This document shows, one piece after another, positions 22,322 to 34,677 of a stretch of DNA of 64,000 bases (the stretch's first letter is position 1; the number at the start of each line of letters is the position of its first letter). Both the position numbers and the translations under genes were made by a program. This DNA is from Cyrtodaria siliqua. Its lineage: Eukaryota; Mollusca; Bivalvia; Adapedonta; Hiatellidae. The DNA is taken from NCBI GenBank assembly GCA_037043455.1, contig JAWPHD010001812.1, forward strand, positions 124,001 through 188,000, given 5' to 3'. The notes beneath the pieces were generated by a model, which worked only from the letters and a program-made list of their open reading frames with translations, ran no database searches and was not told the DNA's origin.

Positions 22322-25300
22322 CCATTGTCGGGCATTGAAACCATCGAGAGTGATGAATACAAGTCATAAGAACTGGTTTCAAAATCCACAGTACTTAGTA
22401 CTGGTTCGACCCTTGAAGCCATCGAGAGTGATACATACAAGTGGCAACTAGTTTCGCAATCACATTGCTTACTATTGGTTAGACCTACCTTTAAATCTCT
22501 TGATAGTGATACATACAAGTGCCAATTAATTTTGCCATCCGCGTTCCTTAGTACTGGTTCGACCGTCGAAAGCATCGAGAGAGATAAATAAAAGTCGCAA
22601 GAACTGGTTTTTAATCCACATTACTTAGTACTGGTTCGACCCTTGAAACCACGAGAGTGATACATACAAGTGGCAGCTAGTTTCGCAATCAACATTGCTT
22701 AGTACTGGTTCGACCCTTGAATCCATCCAAAGTGATAAATACAAGTGGCAACTAGTTTCGCAATCAACATTGCTTACTATTGGTTCGACCTACCTTTAAA
22801 GCTCTTGATAGAGAGTGATACATGCAAGTGCCAACTAGTTTCGCAATCCACATTGCTTAGTACTGGTTCGAACCTTGAAGCCATCGCGAGTGATGAATAA
22901 AAGTCGCAAGAACTGGTTTCAAAATCCACATTACTTAGTACTGGTTCGACCCTTGAAGCCATCGAGAGTGATAAATACAAGTGGCAACTAGTTTCGCAAT
23001 CCACATTGCTTTTAAAATACTGGTTCGACCCTTGAATCCACCGAAAGTGATAAATACAAGTGGCAACTAGTTTCGTCATCCACACTGCTTACTATTGGTT
23101 CAACCTACCTTTAAAGCTCCTGATAGAGCGTGATACATACAAGTGCCAATTAGTTTTGCCATCCGCATTGTTTAGTACTGGTTCGACCCTTGAAGCCATC
23201 GCGAGTGATAAATAAAAGTCGCAAGAACTGGTTTCAAAATCCACATTACTTAGTACTGGTTCGACCCTTGAAGCCATCGAAAGTGATGAATACAAGTGCA
23301 ACTAGTTTCGCAATCCACATTGCTTAGTACTGGTTCAAACCTTAACGCACTTGATAGAGAGTATAAATACAAGTGCGACTAGTTTCCAATCCACATTGCT
23401 TAGTACCGGTTCGACCCTTGAATCCATCCAAAGTGATAAATACAAGTGGCAACTAGTTTCGCAATCCACATTGCCTACTATTGGTTCGACCTACCTTTAA
23501 ATCTCTTGATAGAGGGTGATACATACAAGTGCCAATTAATTTTGCCATCCACATTGCTCATTACTGGTTCGACCCTTGAAGCCATCGAGAGTGATAAATA
23601 CAACTGGGAACAAGTTTCGCAATCCACATTGCTTAGTACTGGTTCGACCCTTGAAGCCCTCGAAAGTGATGAATACAAGTGCAACTAGTTTCTCAATCCA
23701 CATTGCTTAGTACTGGTTCAAACCTTAACGCACTTGATAGAGAGTATAAATACAAGTGCGACTAGTTTCCAATCCACATTGCTTAGTACCGGTTCGACCC
23801 TTGAATCCATCCAAAGTGATAAATACAAGTGGCAACTAGTTTCGCAATCCACATTGCCTACTATTGGTTCGACCTACCTTTAAATCTCTTGATAGAGGGT
23901 GATACATACAAGTGCCAATTAATTTTGCCATCCACATTGCTCATTACTGGTTCGACCCTTGAAGCCATCGAGAGTGATAAATACAACTGGGAACAAGTTT
24001 CGCAATCCACATTGCTTAGTACTGGTTCGACCCTTGAAGCCCTCGAAAGTGATGAATACAAGTGCAACTAGTTTCTCAATCCACATTGCTTAGTACTGGT
24101 TCAAACCTTAACGCACTTGATAGAGAGTATAAATACAAGTGCGACTAGTTTCCAATCCACATTGCTTAGTACCGGTTCGACCCTTGAATCCATCCAAAGT
24201 GATAAATACAAGTGGCAACTAGTTTCGCAATCCACATTGCCTACTATTGGTTCGACCTACCTTTAAATCTCTTGATAGAGGGTGATACATACAAGTGCCA
24301 ATTAATTTTGCCATCCACATTGCTCATTACTGGTTCGACCCTTGAAGCCATCGAGAGTGATAAATACAAGCCGCAAGAACTGGTTTCAGAATCCACATTA
24401 CTTAGAACTGGTTCGACCCCTGAAGCCATCTAGAGTGATACATACAAGTGGCAACTGGTTTTGCAATCCACATTGCTTTTAAAATACTGGTTCGACCCTT
24501 GAATCCACCGAAAGTGATAAATGCAAGTGGCAACTAGTTTCGTCATCCACACTGCTTACTATTGGTTCAACCTACCTTTAAAGCTCCTGATAGAGATTGA
24601 TACATGCAAGTGCCAATTAGTTTTGCCATCCGCATTGTTCAGTACTGGTTCGACCCTTGAAGCCATCGAGAGTGATAAATACAAGTCGCAAGAACTGGTT
24701 CCAGAATCCACATTACTTAGTACTGGTTCGACCCCTGAAGCCATCGAGAGTGATACATACAAGTGGCAACTGGTTTCGCAATCCACATTGCTTTTAAAAT
24801 ACTGGTTCGACCCTTGAATCCACCGTGATAAATACAAGTGGCAACTAGTTTCGTCATCCACATTGCTTACTATTGGTTCAACCTACCTTTAAAGCTCCTG
24901 ATAGAGACTGATACATAAAAGTGCCAACTAGTTTCGCAATCCACATTGCTTAGTACTGCTTCGAACCTTAAGGCACTTGATAGAGAGTATAAATACAAGT
25001 GCAACTAGTTTTCCAATCCACATTGCTTAGTACCGGTTCGACCTTTGAATCCATCCAAAGGGATAAAAACAAGTGGCAACTACATTGCTTACTGCTGGTT
25101 CGACCTACCTTTAAATCTCTTGAGAGTGATACATACAAGTGTCAATTAGTTTTGCCATTCGCAATGCTTAGTACTGGTTCGACCCTTGAAGCCATCGCGA
25201 GTGATAAACAAAAGTCGCAAGAACTGGTTTCACAATCCACATTACTTAGTACTGGTTCGACCCTTGAAGCCACCGAGAGTGATACATATAAGTGGCAACT

Positions 25301-28300
25301 AGTTTCGCAATCCACATTGCTTAGTACTGGTTCGACCCGTGAATCCACCGAAAGTGATAAATACAAGTGGCAACTAGTTTCGCCATCCACATTGCTTACT
25401 ATTGGTTCAACCTACCTTTAAAGCTCCTGATAGAGACTGATACATACAAGTGCCAATTAGTTTTGCCATCCGCATTGTTTAGTACTGGTTCGAACCTTGA
25501 ATCCACCGAAAGTGATAAATAGAAGTGGCAACTAGTTTCGCCATCCACATTTCTTAATACCGGTTCGACCTTTGAATCCATCCAAAGTGATAAAAACAAG
25601 TGGCAACTAGTTTCGCAATCAAAATTGCTTACTATTCGTTCGAACTACCTTTAAATCTCTTGAGATTGATACATACAAGTGTCAATTAGTTTTACCATCC
25701 GCAATGCTTAGTACTGGTTCGACCCTTGAAGCCATCGCGAGTGATCAATAAAAGTCGCAAGAACTGGTTTCAAAATCACATTACTTAGTATTGGTTCGAC
25801 CCTTGAAGCCATCGAGAGTGATACATAAGTGGCAACTAGTTTCGTCATCCACATTGCTTACTGTTGGTTCGACCTACCTTTAAATCTCTTGAGAGTGATA
25901 CATACAAGTGTCAATTAGTTTTGCCATCCGCAATGCTTAGTACTGGTTCGACCCTTGAAGCCATCGCGAGTGATAAACAAAAGTCGCAAGAACTGGTTTC
26001 AAAATCCACATTACTTGGTACTGGTTCGACCCTTGAAGACATAGAGAGTGATACATACAAGTGGGAACTAGTTTCGCAATCCACATTGCTTAGTACTGGT
26101 TCGACCCTTGAAGCCCTCGAAAGTGATGAATACAAGTGCAACTAGTTTCGCAATCCACATTGCTTAGTACTGGTTCGAACCTTAAAGCACTTGATAGAGA
26201 GTATAAATACAAGTGCAACTAGTTTCCAATCCACATTGCTTAGTACCTGTTCGACCCTTGAATCCATCCAAAGTGATAAATACAAGTGGCAACTAGTTTC
26301 GCAATCCACATTGCCTGTTATTGGTTCGACCTACCTTTAAATCTCTTGATAGAGAGTGATACATACAAGTGCCAAATAATTTTGCCATCCGCATTGCTTA
26401 GTACTGGTTCGACCCTTGAAGCCATCGCGAGTGATAAATACAAGTCGCAAGAACTGGTTTCAAAATCCACATTACTTAGTACAGGTTCGACCCTTGAAGC
26501 CATCGAGAGTGATAAATACAAGTGGCAACTAGTTTCGCAATCCACATTGCTTAGTACTGGTTCGACCCTTGAAGCCATCGAGAGTGATAAATACAAGTGC
26601 AACTAGTTTCGCAATCCACATTGCTTAGTACCGGTTTGACCCTTGAATCCATCCAAAGTGATAAATACAAGTGGCAACTAGTTTCGCAATCCACATTGCC
26701 TACTATTGGTTCGACCTACCTTTAAGTCGATTGATAAGGGGTGATACATACAAGTGCCAATTAATTTTGCCATCCGCATTGCTTAGTACTGGTTCGACCC
26801 TTGAAGCCATTGAGAGTGTTAAATACAAGTCGCAAGAACTGGTTTCAAAATCCACATTACTTGTTACTGGTTCGACCCTTGAAGCCATCGAGAGTGATAC
26901 ATACAAGTGGCAACAAGTTTGGCAATCCACATTGCTTAGTACTGGTTCGACCCTTGAATCCACCGAAAGTGATAAATACAAGTGGCAACAAGTTTCGCCA
27001 TCCACATTGCTTACTATTGGTTCAAAGCACCTTTAAAGCTCCTGATAGAGAGTGATATATATACAAGTGCCAATTAGTTTTCCCATCCACATTTTTAGTA
27101 ATGGTTCGACCCTTGAAGCCATCGCGAGTGATAAATAAAAGTCGCAAGAACTGGTTTCAAAATCCACATTACTTAGTACTGGTTCGACCCTTGAAGCCAT
27201 CGAGAGTGATACATACAAGTTTGCAACTGGTTTCGCAATCCACATTGCTTTTAAAATACTGGTTCGACCCTTGAATCCACCGAAAGTGATAAATACAAGT
27301 GGCAACTAATTTCATCATACACACTGCTTACTATTGGTTCAACCTACCTTTAAAGCTCCTGATAGAGATTGATACATACAAGTGCCAATTAGTTTTGCCA
27401 TCCGCATTGCTTAGTATTGGTTCGACCCTTGAAGCCATCGAGAGTGATAAATAAAAGTTGCAAGAACTGGTTTCACGATCCACATTGCTTAATACTGGTT
27501 CGACCCTTGAAGCCATCGAGAGTGATAAATACAAGTGCAACTTGTTTCGCAATCCACATTGCTTAGTACTGGTTCGACCCTTGAAGCCATCGAGAGTGAT
27601 AAATACAAGTCGCAAGAACTGGTTTCAAAATCCACATTACTTAGTACTGGTTCGACCCTTGAAGCCATCGAGAGTGATAAATACAAGTGGCAACTAGTTT
27701 CGCAATCCACATTGCTTAGTACTGGTTCGACCCTTGAATCCACCGAAAGTGATAAATACAAGTGCAACTAGTTTCGCAATCCACATTGCTTAGTACTGGT
27801 TTCGAACGTTAAAGCACTTGATAGAGAGTATAAATACAAGTGCAACTAGTTTCCAATCCACATTACTTAATACCGGTTTCGACCCTTGAATCCATCCAAA
27901 GTGATTAATACAAGTGGCAACTAGTTTCGCAATCCACATTGCATACTATTGTTTCGACCTACCTTTAAATCTCTTGATAGAGGGTGATACATACAAGTTC
28001 CAATTAATTTTGCCATCCGCATTGCTTAGTCTGGTTCGACCCTTGAAGCCATCGAGAGTGATAAATACAAGTCGCAAGAACTGGTTTCAAAAATCCACAT
28101 TACTTAGTACTGGTTCGACCCTTGAAGCCATCGAGAGTGATACATACAAGTGGCAACTAGTTTCGCAATCCACATTGTTTAGTATTGGTTCGACCCTTGA
28201 ATCCACCGAAAGTGATAAATACAAGTGGCAAATAGATTCGCCATCCTCATTGCTTACTATTGGTTCAACGCACCTTTAAAGCTCCTGATAGTGATATATA

Positions 28301-29441
28301 CAAGTGACAATTAGTTTTGCCATCCGCATTTTTAGTACTGGTTCGACCCTTGAAGCCATCGCGAGTGATAAATAAAAGTCGCAAGAACTGGTTTCAAAAT
28401 CCACATTACTTAGTACAGGTTCGACCCTTGAAGTCATCGAGAGTGATACATACAAGTGGCAACTGGTTTCGCAATCCACATTGCTTTTAAAATACGGGTT
28501 CGACCCTTGAATCCACCGAAAGTGATAAATACAAGTGGCAACTAGTTTCGTCATCCATATTGCTTACTATTGGTTCAACCTACCTTTAAAGCTCCTGATA
28601 GAGATTGATACATACAAGTGCCAATTCATTTTGCCATCCGCATTGCTTAGTCCTGGTTCGACCCTTGAAGCCATCGAGAGTGATAAATACAAGTTGCAAG
28701 AACTTGTTTCACAATCAAACATTCAACCCATCGATATATATAACCCAAAACGTGAGCGGTGTAGTTAGCAGTTTTGAGAAGTGTAAATACAAGTGCTCCA
28801 ATGCACATTGCTTAGTACCGGTTCGACCTTTGAATCAATCCAAAGTGATAAAAACAAGTGGCAACTAGTTTCGCAAACCACATTGCTTAGTACTGGTTCG
28901 ACCCTTGAATCCACCGAAAGTGATAAATACAAGTGGCAACTAGTGTCGCCATCCACATTGCTTACTATTGGTTCAACCTACCTTTAAATTTCCTGATACA
29001 GACTGATACATACAAGTGCCAATTAGTTTTGCCATCCGCATTGTTTAGTACTGGTTCGACCCTTGAAGCCAACGCGAGTGATAAATAAAAGTCGCAAGAA
29101 CTGGTTTCACAATCCACATTTCTTAGTACTGGTTCGACCCTTGAAGCCATCGAGAGTGATACATACAAGTGGCAACTAGTTTGGCAATCCACATTGCTTA
29201 CTATTGGTTCAACCTACCTTTAAAGCTCCTGTTAGAGACTGATACATACAAGTGCCAATTAGTTTTGTCATTCGCATTGTTTAGTATTGGTTCGACCCAT
29301 GAAGCCATCGCGAGTGATAAATAAAAGTCGCAAGAACTGGTTTCAAAATCCACATTACTTGGTACTGGTACGACCCTTGAAGCCATCGAGAGTGATACAT
29401 ACAAGTGGCAACTAGTTTCGCAATCCACATTGCTTAGTACT
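22322..29441. repeat. 7-kb satellite, ~75-bp monomers resembling a SINE body
   Basis: About 90-95 head-to-tail monomers marked by 'TACTGGTTCGACCCTTGAAG', 'AGTGATAAATACAAGT' and 'AATCCACATTGCTTAG'. At least three monomer types alternate: one with 'GTCGCAAGAACTGGTTTC', one with 'GTGGCAACTAGTTTCGC', and one with 'CTATTGGTTCGACCTACC' plus 'GCCAATTAATTTTGCC'. The monomer aligns over its whole length with the body of the tRNA-headed SINE at 30272-30475. The monomer at about 28640-28735 is closest: it shares 'AAGTTGCAAGAACTTGTTTC' and a following 'ATCGAT'. Many short open frames on both strands come from the repeat and are not genes. Confidence 0.95.
23300..24362. repeat. 383-bp higher-order repeat, three copies
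   Basis: A five-monomer block is repeated at an offset of exactly 383 bp (for example 'CTACTATTGGTTCGACC' near 23468, 23851 and 24234). The first two copies appear identical over at least 240 bp; the third diverges after about 300 bp. It is the youngest amplification visible in this satellite. Confidence 0.9.
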
Positions 29442-30271
29442 GTATAAATAGTACCGTATAAATAAATCTATAAATTTGTTAGTTCGAGACACCCTAAGTT
29501 AATAACAGACAAGACTTTGCACTTACTTATAGAACATGACTTATTCGATCAATCTACAGTCTAAGACGTGCATATATTTAAACATAACGATACCAATCTG
29601 TTGATACAGTCCTGCGTTTTGTTGGTTCCTAGCGCGTTAATGTTCCACACAAAGCACGTATAATTACAAAGTATCTAGATATCCGTAACGAAAAACACAC
29701 ACCGTAGAATGTCCTTCATTCCTTCCGAAGTCACTCACTCCGAGCCTCCTATCACTATCTCCATACTAGGATAATCTTCATTCCCCAATGGCAATGCAGC
29801 ACGTTAATACACTCACAAACTCAACCGTCCAAACAACTGCATCGTAAGAAGTGTTCAGATTCATTGCCGTGAACGTACGGTCCACTGCCCTCAATAATAT
29901 TTAAGATGCTGGACGATGATTGCGTTATTCCATTTCATCCACAACCCTCCTAATTCCATGCGAACGGAAGAAATAACCGAAGATATTACTGACTCGAGCT
30001 GTATTTGTCCCAGTCACAGGATCCATCATTCACCTGAAAATAGATTATAACAACGTTAGAATAAAATGCATTGTAATACCATGGAAACCTATAATATCAG
30101 GTTTGATTCTGACCATCTGGCAGTATCATAGTCACAACACGGTATTGTATAGAACATACTTATTAGTGCAAAAACAACTGAATGTAAAGAGAAATATGCA
30201 CTAATAACAAGGGGGCTGTTTCGCTCTACTTGTTAAAATCGTAAGGGTCAGGTTTGTTACTGAAGTAACAT
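29442..30271. other. Unassigned non-coding DNA
   Basis: No repeat signature, RNA gene or convincing open frame is visible. The base composition is more balanced than in the flanking arrays. A short 'AGTACTGTATAAATAGTACC' imperfect palindrome at 29436-29456 marks the end of the satellite. Confidence 0.5.
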
Positions 30272-30480
30272 GTGGAGTGCGTGTTCCAGTGATAGAACGT
30301 CGGACTCCAGATCGAGAGGTCGTGGGTTCGATCCTCGCCGTGGCCATGTTAGTTATTCTTGAGCAAGATAATTAATCCACATTGCCTAATACTGGTTCTA
30401 CCCAGGAAGCAATCGAGGGTGATTGATATAAGTTGCAAGAACTTGTTTCTCAATCAATCGATGTAAAATAAATATGTTTA
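30272..30480 (+). mobile_element. tRNA-derived SINE
   Basis: The head (30272-30350) has an A-box-like TGTTCCAGTGA and a B box GGTTCGATCC, spaced as in a tRNA, but the arms do not all pair, so it is not a working tRNA. The core follows (ATTCTTGAGCAAGATAATTA, CATTGCCT), typical of metazoan core SINEs. Next comes a body (ACTGGTTCTACCC to AACTTGTTTCTC) and a tail ATGTAAAATAAATATG. The SINE at 51721 shares the GTAAAATAAAT tail, suggesting a common LINE partner. The body is the part that resembles the adjacent satellite monomer. Confidence 0.75.
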
Positions 30481-30611
30481 AAAGCAAGTAACTGAAGGAC
30501 AAAAATAGAACGAAGACATGACATGGATGTACAGTACAGGGAATCGAGAGATTGGTATTTCGTACATCGAGACACTTCACCCCAAGTTACATTATGTGAG
30601 AATTGAGAACA

Positions 30612-30736
30612 CGAGACACGAGGCCCAAGAGGGCATGTGGACGCTCTACGGGCTAAAACGGCTCTTATAACAAAGGCTGTCGTTATAAAATTCCCATCAC
30701 TACATTGCGGGGGGGGGGGGGGGGGGGGGGGGGGGG
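30612..30736. repeat. Repeat fragment ending in a 28-base G run
   Basis: 'GAGGCCCAAGAGGGC', 'CTAAAACGGCTCTTATAA' and 'AAAATTCCCATCA' match another fragment at 37153-37240. The fragment is followed by 28 consecutive G (30709-30736), a strong quadruplex candidate and a likely point of assembly length error. Confidence 0.75.
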
Positions 30737-30759
30737 ATTGTCAATAGCTATATGTATTA

Positions 30760-31461
30760 AAAGGCAAGTTATATGGACCTGATTTGGGTGGAACATAATG
30801 GTGCCATATATAGATGTGTGTGTGTGAAGTTTGAATACTGTAAGCTTTTGGTATGTGAGTAATTGTCTTAATAAACAAGAGTTATATTGACCTCATTTGG
30901 GTAGAAACATATTTCTGTCATACAGATGTATGTATGAAGTTTAAAAGCTGTACTGCTTCTGGTATCAGACTAACGGACATAATAAAAAACTTTAATGTAA
31001 ATTAAGTGTAAAAAGTAGGTCAAGGTCATTTATATTGACCTGATTTGGGTAGAAACATATTACTGTCATACAGATGTAGGTGTGTACAAAGTTTGGAAAC
31101 TTTATGCTTTTGGTATCTGAGAAACTTGAGTTAATAAACAACTTCAATGTAAAACTTCAGTGTAAATTAACAAAGTGCCAAAGGTAGGTCAAGGTAATTC
31201 ATATTGACCCACATATCGCGGTCATGTATTTATCAACATTTGCAAAGTTTGAAAGTTTTAAGGCATCTTGTGTTGGAGAAATGGACTTAACAAAAACCTT
31301 TGTGATGTATAAAACTTAAATGAAAAACTTTGATGTAAATTAACGTGTACAAAGTAGGTCAATGTCATTTATATTGACCTGATTCGGGTAGGAACATATT
31401 GCTACCATATAGATGTAAGTGTGTATGAAGTTTGAAAACTTTATCTGAGAAATTGATTAAT
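30760..31461 (+). repeat. Outer interspersed repeat, left part (continues at 33059-33130)
   Basis: Four or five imperfect copies of a unit of 130-170 bp: 'GTAGGTCAAGGTCATTTATA', then 'GACCTGATTTGGGTAG', then 'CAGATGTAGGTGTGTA'. The family matches 16740-17110. The part expected next, with the GGACGGACAAGGG and GCACCACTTTCGTGG end, appears only at 33065-33130, after a 1.6-kb insertion. Confidence 0.7.
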
Positions 31462-33058
31462 AATAAGAGGCCCAAGTGGGCCTGTAGACGCTTTACTGGT
31501 ATGATGGGATTCTAAAACATAAACATGATAGAGGGCAACCCAAGAAACTTGTTTCCTATATATAACTCTATGTAAACTTTGGGTTATCGTGGCAGCCATT
31601 TCGACTATTTGAGGACAACGAAAAACACAAACTTGATAGAGGCCAACAACAGGAACATGTATATGATATTTAACTAGAATGGAATAAGTGGTAATATGTC
31701 GTTTGATAAATGTCCTTAAATTTGACCTAAGTTTAGCCATGGTGGCCATCATGGATGACTGGAGGCCCCAACACACAAATCTGAGGGGGACTAACCAAAA
31801 GATCATTGAGATTAAGGTTCATTAAAGATCAGAGAAGATATCATTCTTTGGGTCGCTGTGGCGGTCATTTTGATTATTCAACGATAACGAAAAACACAAA
31901 CTTGATAGAGGCTAACCCAAGGAACATGTTTATATTTCACATTAATGGAACTGATTAGTGGTTTCGGAGAAGATGTGTTTGAAATCACATAAATCTGAAA
32001 AGGACAATCCCAAAGATTATTGTGATTTGTTTCATCAAAATCCTTCAAGCGGTTTCAGAGATGTCATTTTTAACATTTTCCAATATAACTCTTATGTAAA
32101 CGTTGGGTCTCTGTGGTGGCCATTTTGATTATTCGACGATAACTAAAAACAGAAACTTGATAGAAAGAAGCCAACCCAAGGAACATGTTTATGATATTTC
32201 ACAAGAATGAAATAAGTGGTTTTGGAGATGGTCGTTTGAAATTTCCTTAAATGTGACCTAGTTTTAGCCATGGCGGCCATCTTGGATGACTGGTAGCCAT
32301 AAAAAAAAACAAATCTGGGATGGACTATCCCAAAGATCATTGTGATTTAAGTTTCATCAAAATCCTTCCAGCGGTTTCAGAAAATATGTCATTTTTAACA
32401 TGTTCCTATATAACTATATAAACTTTGGGTCGCTGTGGTGGCCTTTTTATTAGTCGACGATAACGAAAAACACAAACTTGATAGAAACCAACCCAAGGAA
32501 CATGTTTATGATATTTCACAAGAATGGAATAAGTGGTTTCGGAGAAGATGTCGTTTGAAATGTCCTTAAATTTGACCTAATTTTAGCCATGGCGGCCATC
32601 TTCGATGACTGGCGGCCGCGAAAAACACAAATCTGAGGGGGACTATCCTAAAGATCATTGTAATGAAGTTTCATCAAAATCCTTCAAGCGGTTTCAAAGA
32701 AGATGTCATTTTAGCCTTTTCCTATATAACTATGTAAACTTCTGAGTCGCCGTGGCAGCCATTATGATTATTCGACGATAAAAAAAAACACAAACTTTAT
32801 AAGAGGCCAACCCAAGGAACATGTTTATAGCTTATAGTTTTAGCCATCTTGGATGACTGACGGCCATGAAAAACAGAAATCTGTGAAGGGGGCCTCCTAA
32901 GTAACATTGTGATGAAGTTTCATCAAAATCCTTCAAGCGGTTTCAGAGGAGATGTCGATTTTATAAAAGCGTTAACAGACAGACAGACAGACAGACAGAC
33001 GGACGACAGACGAAAAGTGATCACATAAGCTCGCCTGGCCTTTGGCCAGTAGAGCTAA
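31462..33058 (+). mobile_element. 1.6-kb bivalve repeat with hairpin 3' end, inserted in another repeat
   Basis: Starts AGAGGCCCAAGTGGGCCTG. It contains about five imperfect units of 250-330 bp marked by 'GGGTCGCTGTGG', 'CACAAACTTGATAGAGG' and 'CCATCTTGGATGACTGG' (31577, 31848, 32102, 32415, 32742), then a (GACA)n run at 32975-33000. It ends 'GCTCGCCTGGCCTTTGGCCA' plus GTAGAGCTAAAA, a degenerate terminal hairpin. There is no coding capacity. The ends resemble a family common in bivalves. A hairpin close to the 3' end without a clear target duplication is compatible with a Helitron-like element, but this is not proven. Confidence 0.65.
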
Positions 33059-33130
33059 AAAAGATATGTAAAACGGGTCGTACGTACGGACGGACAAGGG
33101 TTTTACTATATACCCGCACCACTTTCGTGG

Positions 33131-33425
33131 CGTTGCATATTAAACACATGAGTTATAGAACATGGCTCTTGGATGTCTAAGCCGAATACATGTGTGAAGT
33201 TTTAATCCATTATGTAAAGCAGTTTTCAAGATACAGACTATAAACCAAATTTCTTAATTCAATTTTGTTAAATAAAAGTATGAGTTATAATGCTTTTATC
33301 GGTTCTTTGATGTTGTCTAATGATGTCGAATACATGCGTGAAGTCTTTGATGTTTTCTAATGATGTCAAATACATGCGTGAAGTTCCAAACCATTATTAT
33401 GTAAACAGAGGATCTTACACGAGTA
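33131..33425. other. Unassigned DNA with one short tandem duplication
   Basis: 'AATACATGCGTGAAGT' occurs twice, about 40 bp apart (33330 and 33371), each preceded by CTAATGATGTC. No gene is seen. Confidence 0.5.
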
Positions 33426-33535
33426 CTCATTCATTATTGAATTTATTAAACGAATGGCAAAATTATACAATGCAGGCTCTTGCCGAGATTATATCATTTG
33501 TGCTAACGAGTTTAATAAATTCAATAATGAATGAG
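33426..33535. mobile_element. 110-bp foldback MITE with perfect 26-bp inverted ends
   Basis: CTCATTCATTATTGAATTTA, continuing to base 33451, is exactly inverted at 33510-33535. The interior is about 58 bp. No clear target duplication is visible, so the boundaries may be a few bases off. The small frame crossing it at 33320-33547 is an artefact. Confidence 0.75.
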
Positions 33536-33739
33536 AACGAAAATTAGATTCTATTTATCACATAACTCACTTTTATGGCATTTTGCCTGTCAATTAACAC
33601 GAAAAACCGACATAAACCGTGGGAATTGGATCATAGTCATTATCGATTTTTTTTGACAGCACATACTAGGCTTATTTTCATACATATATAACCAGTGGTA
33701 TATCGAAAATATAGAATGGTGTTATTTCACTACCACGTC

Positions 33740-34150
33740 AATACAACTGCGGACTTTGACGTCTGTTTCACGTCTGTATATGACGTCTAGAAAGTGTACT
33801 GAACTCAAATAACGTTGATTTGACGTTAGATACAACGTTGTATTGTAACGTCAGTCGTACTAAACATTTGATGTTGAGACACCGTCAGACAAACGTATGT
33901 TTGACGTTGTAATATGTCGTCATAAAAACGTTGATTTTGACTGTTAATCAACGTAATTTGACGTCAACACATTTGACGATACAAGGTTGGGGTTTGACGT
34001 CCTTTAGACGTCAACTTTTGACGTCAATACAAGTCTGGGTTTTGACTTCCTTTTACTTGTCGGAAAATAACGTCATAATCTTTCATTTTGAATTTGAAAT
34101 CAATGCTACTATAATGCCACTGACGTCAAATGCCTGCTGTTTGGCGTCAT
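33740..34150. repeat. ACGT-rich element, copy 1
   Basis: Dense in GACGTC, ACGTTGATTTGACGT and AACGTTGTATTG strings, with one end at AAATGCCTGCTG. This looks like the GACGT-rich non-autonomous DNA elements with a CCCAGCAGGCA-type terminus known from several invertebrates. A second related piece is at 34940-35155. The frame at 33931-34209 follows the repeat and is not called. Confidence 0.6.
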
Positions 34151-34677
34151 ATGACTTTGGATTGTCTTATAATTTTCATTCAAATCAACAATATCAAAAA
34201 GGCTATTAAGGTATCGCCAAAATACGAACTAGTCATCGGCGTAGCCATTATTAGGCCATATAGGCCCGGGCCTATACCCCAATTTGAAAAATGGAAAGAA
34301 AATGCAACGTCTGGTTACAACTCATCACGGACACATTAAAGGGACGTAATTATAATTTATAAAACATCTTAGACATTATTTTCCTGGTTGATGACTTTAA
34401 TTTGTACTGTTTTATGTGTGCCTTTAAGTATTTTATCATATATGTATACATATTTCGACTAATAGATTTATAAAAGCATGAAATAAAAAAATAGATTGAA
34501 AGTTAAAACTATACACACATTAACTATCGCGTTCATGTTATGTTAACCATCATTAACATTGATCTTTGTGTAAGTAGAAAATGTTTGCCACCGTGTTCTC
34601 TCTTCAGCTTGTCGGACAACTAAAAGTTGGACAATATTACTAAAAGATAAAATGAGAGAGAAAATCGCAAGTAGGTA
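34151..34677. other. Unassigned AT-rich DNA
   Basis: Contains a short GC patch at 34255-34280 (AGGCCCGGGCCTATACCCC), a good palindrome. Otherwise nothing is recognised. Confidence 0.45.

Noticed and set aside
22309..29428. More than twenty frames of 60-140 codons with SLSMASRVEPVLSNVD or STLLSTGSTLEAIESD repeats
   Set aside because: These are translations of the ~75-bp satellite on both strands, interrupted wherever monomer length varies.
2293..29441. CRISPR array
   Set aside because: Repeats are contiguous without unique spacers, the genome is eukaryotic and no cas genes are present.
30272..30350. Functional tRNA gene
   Set aside because: A- and B-box-like motifs are present, but the anticodon arm pairs poorly, and SINE core and tail sequences follow.
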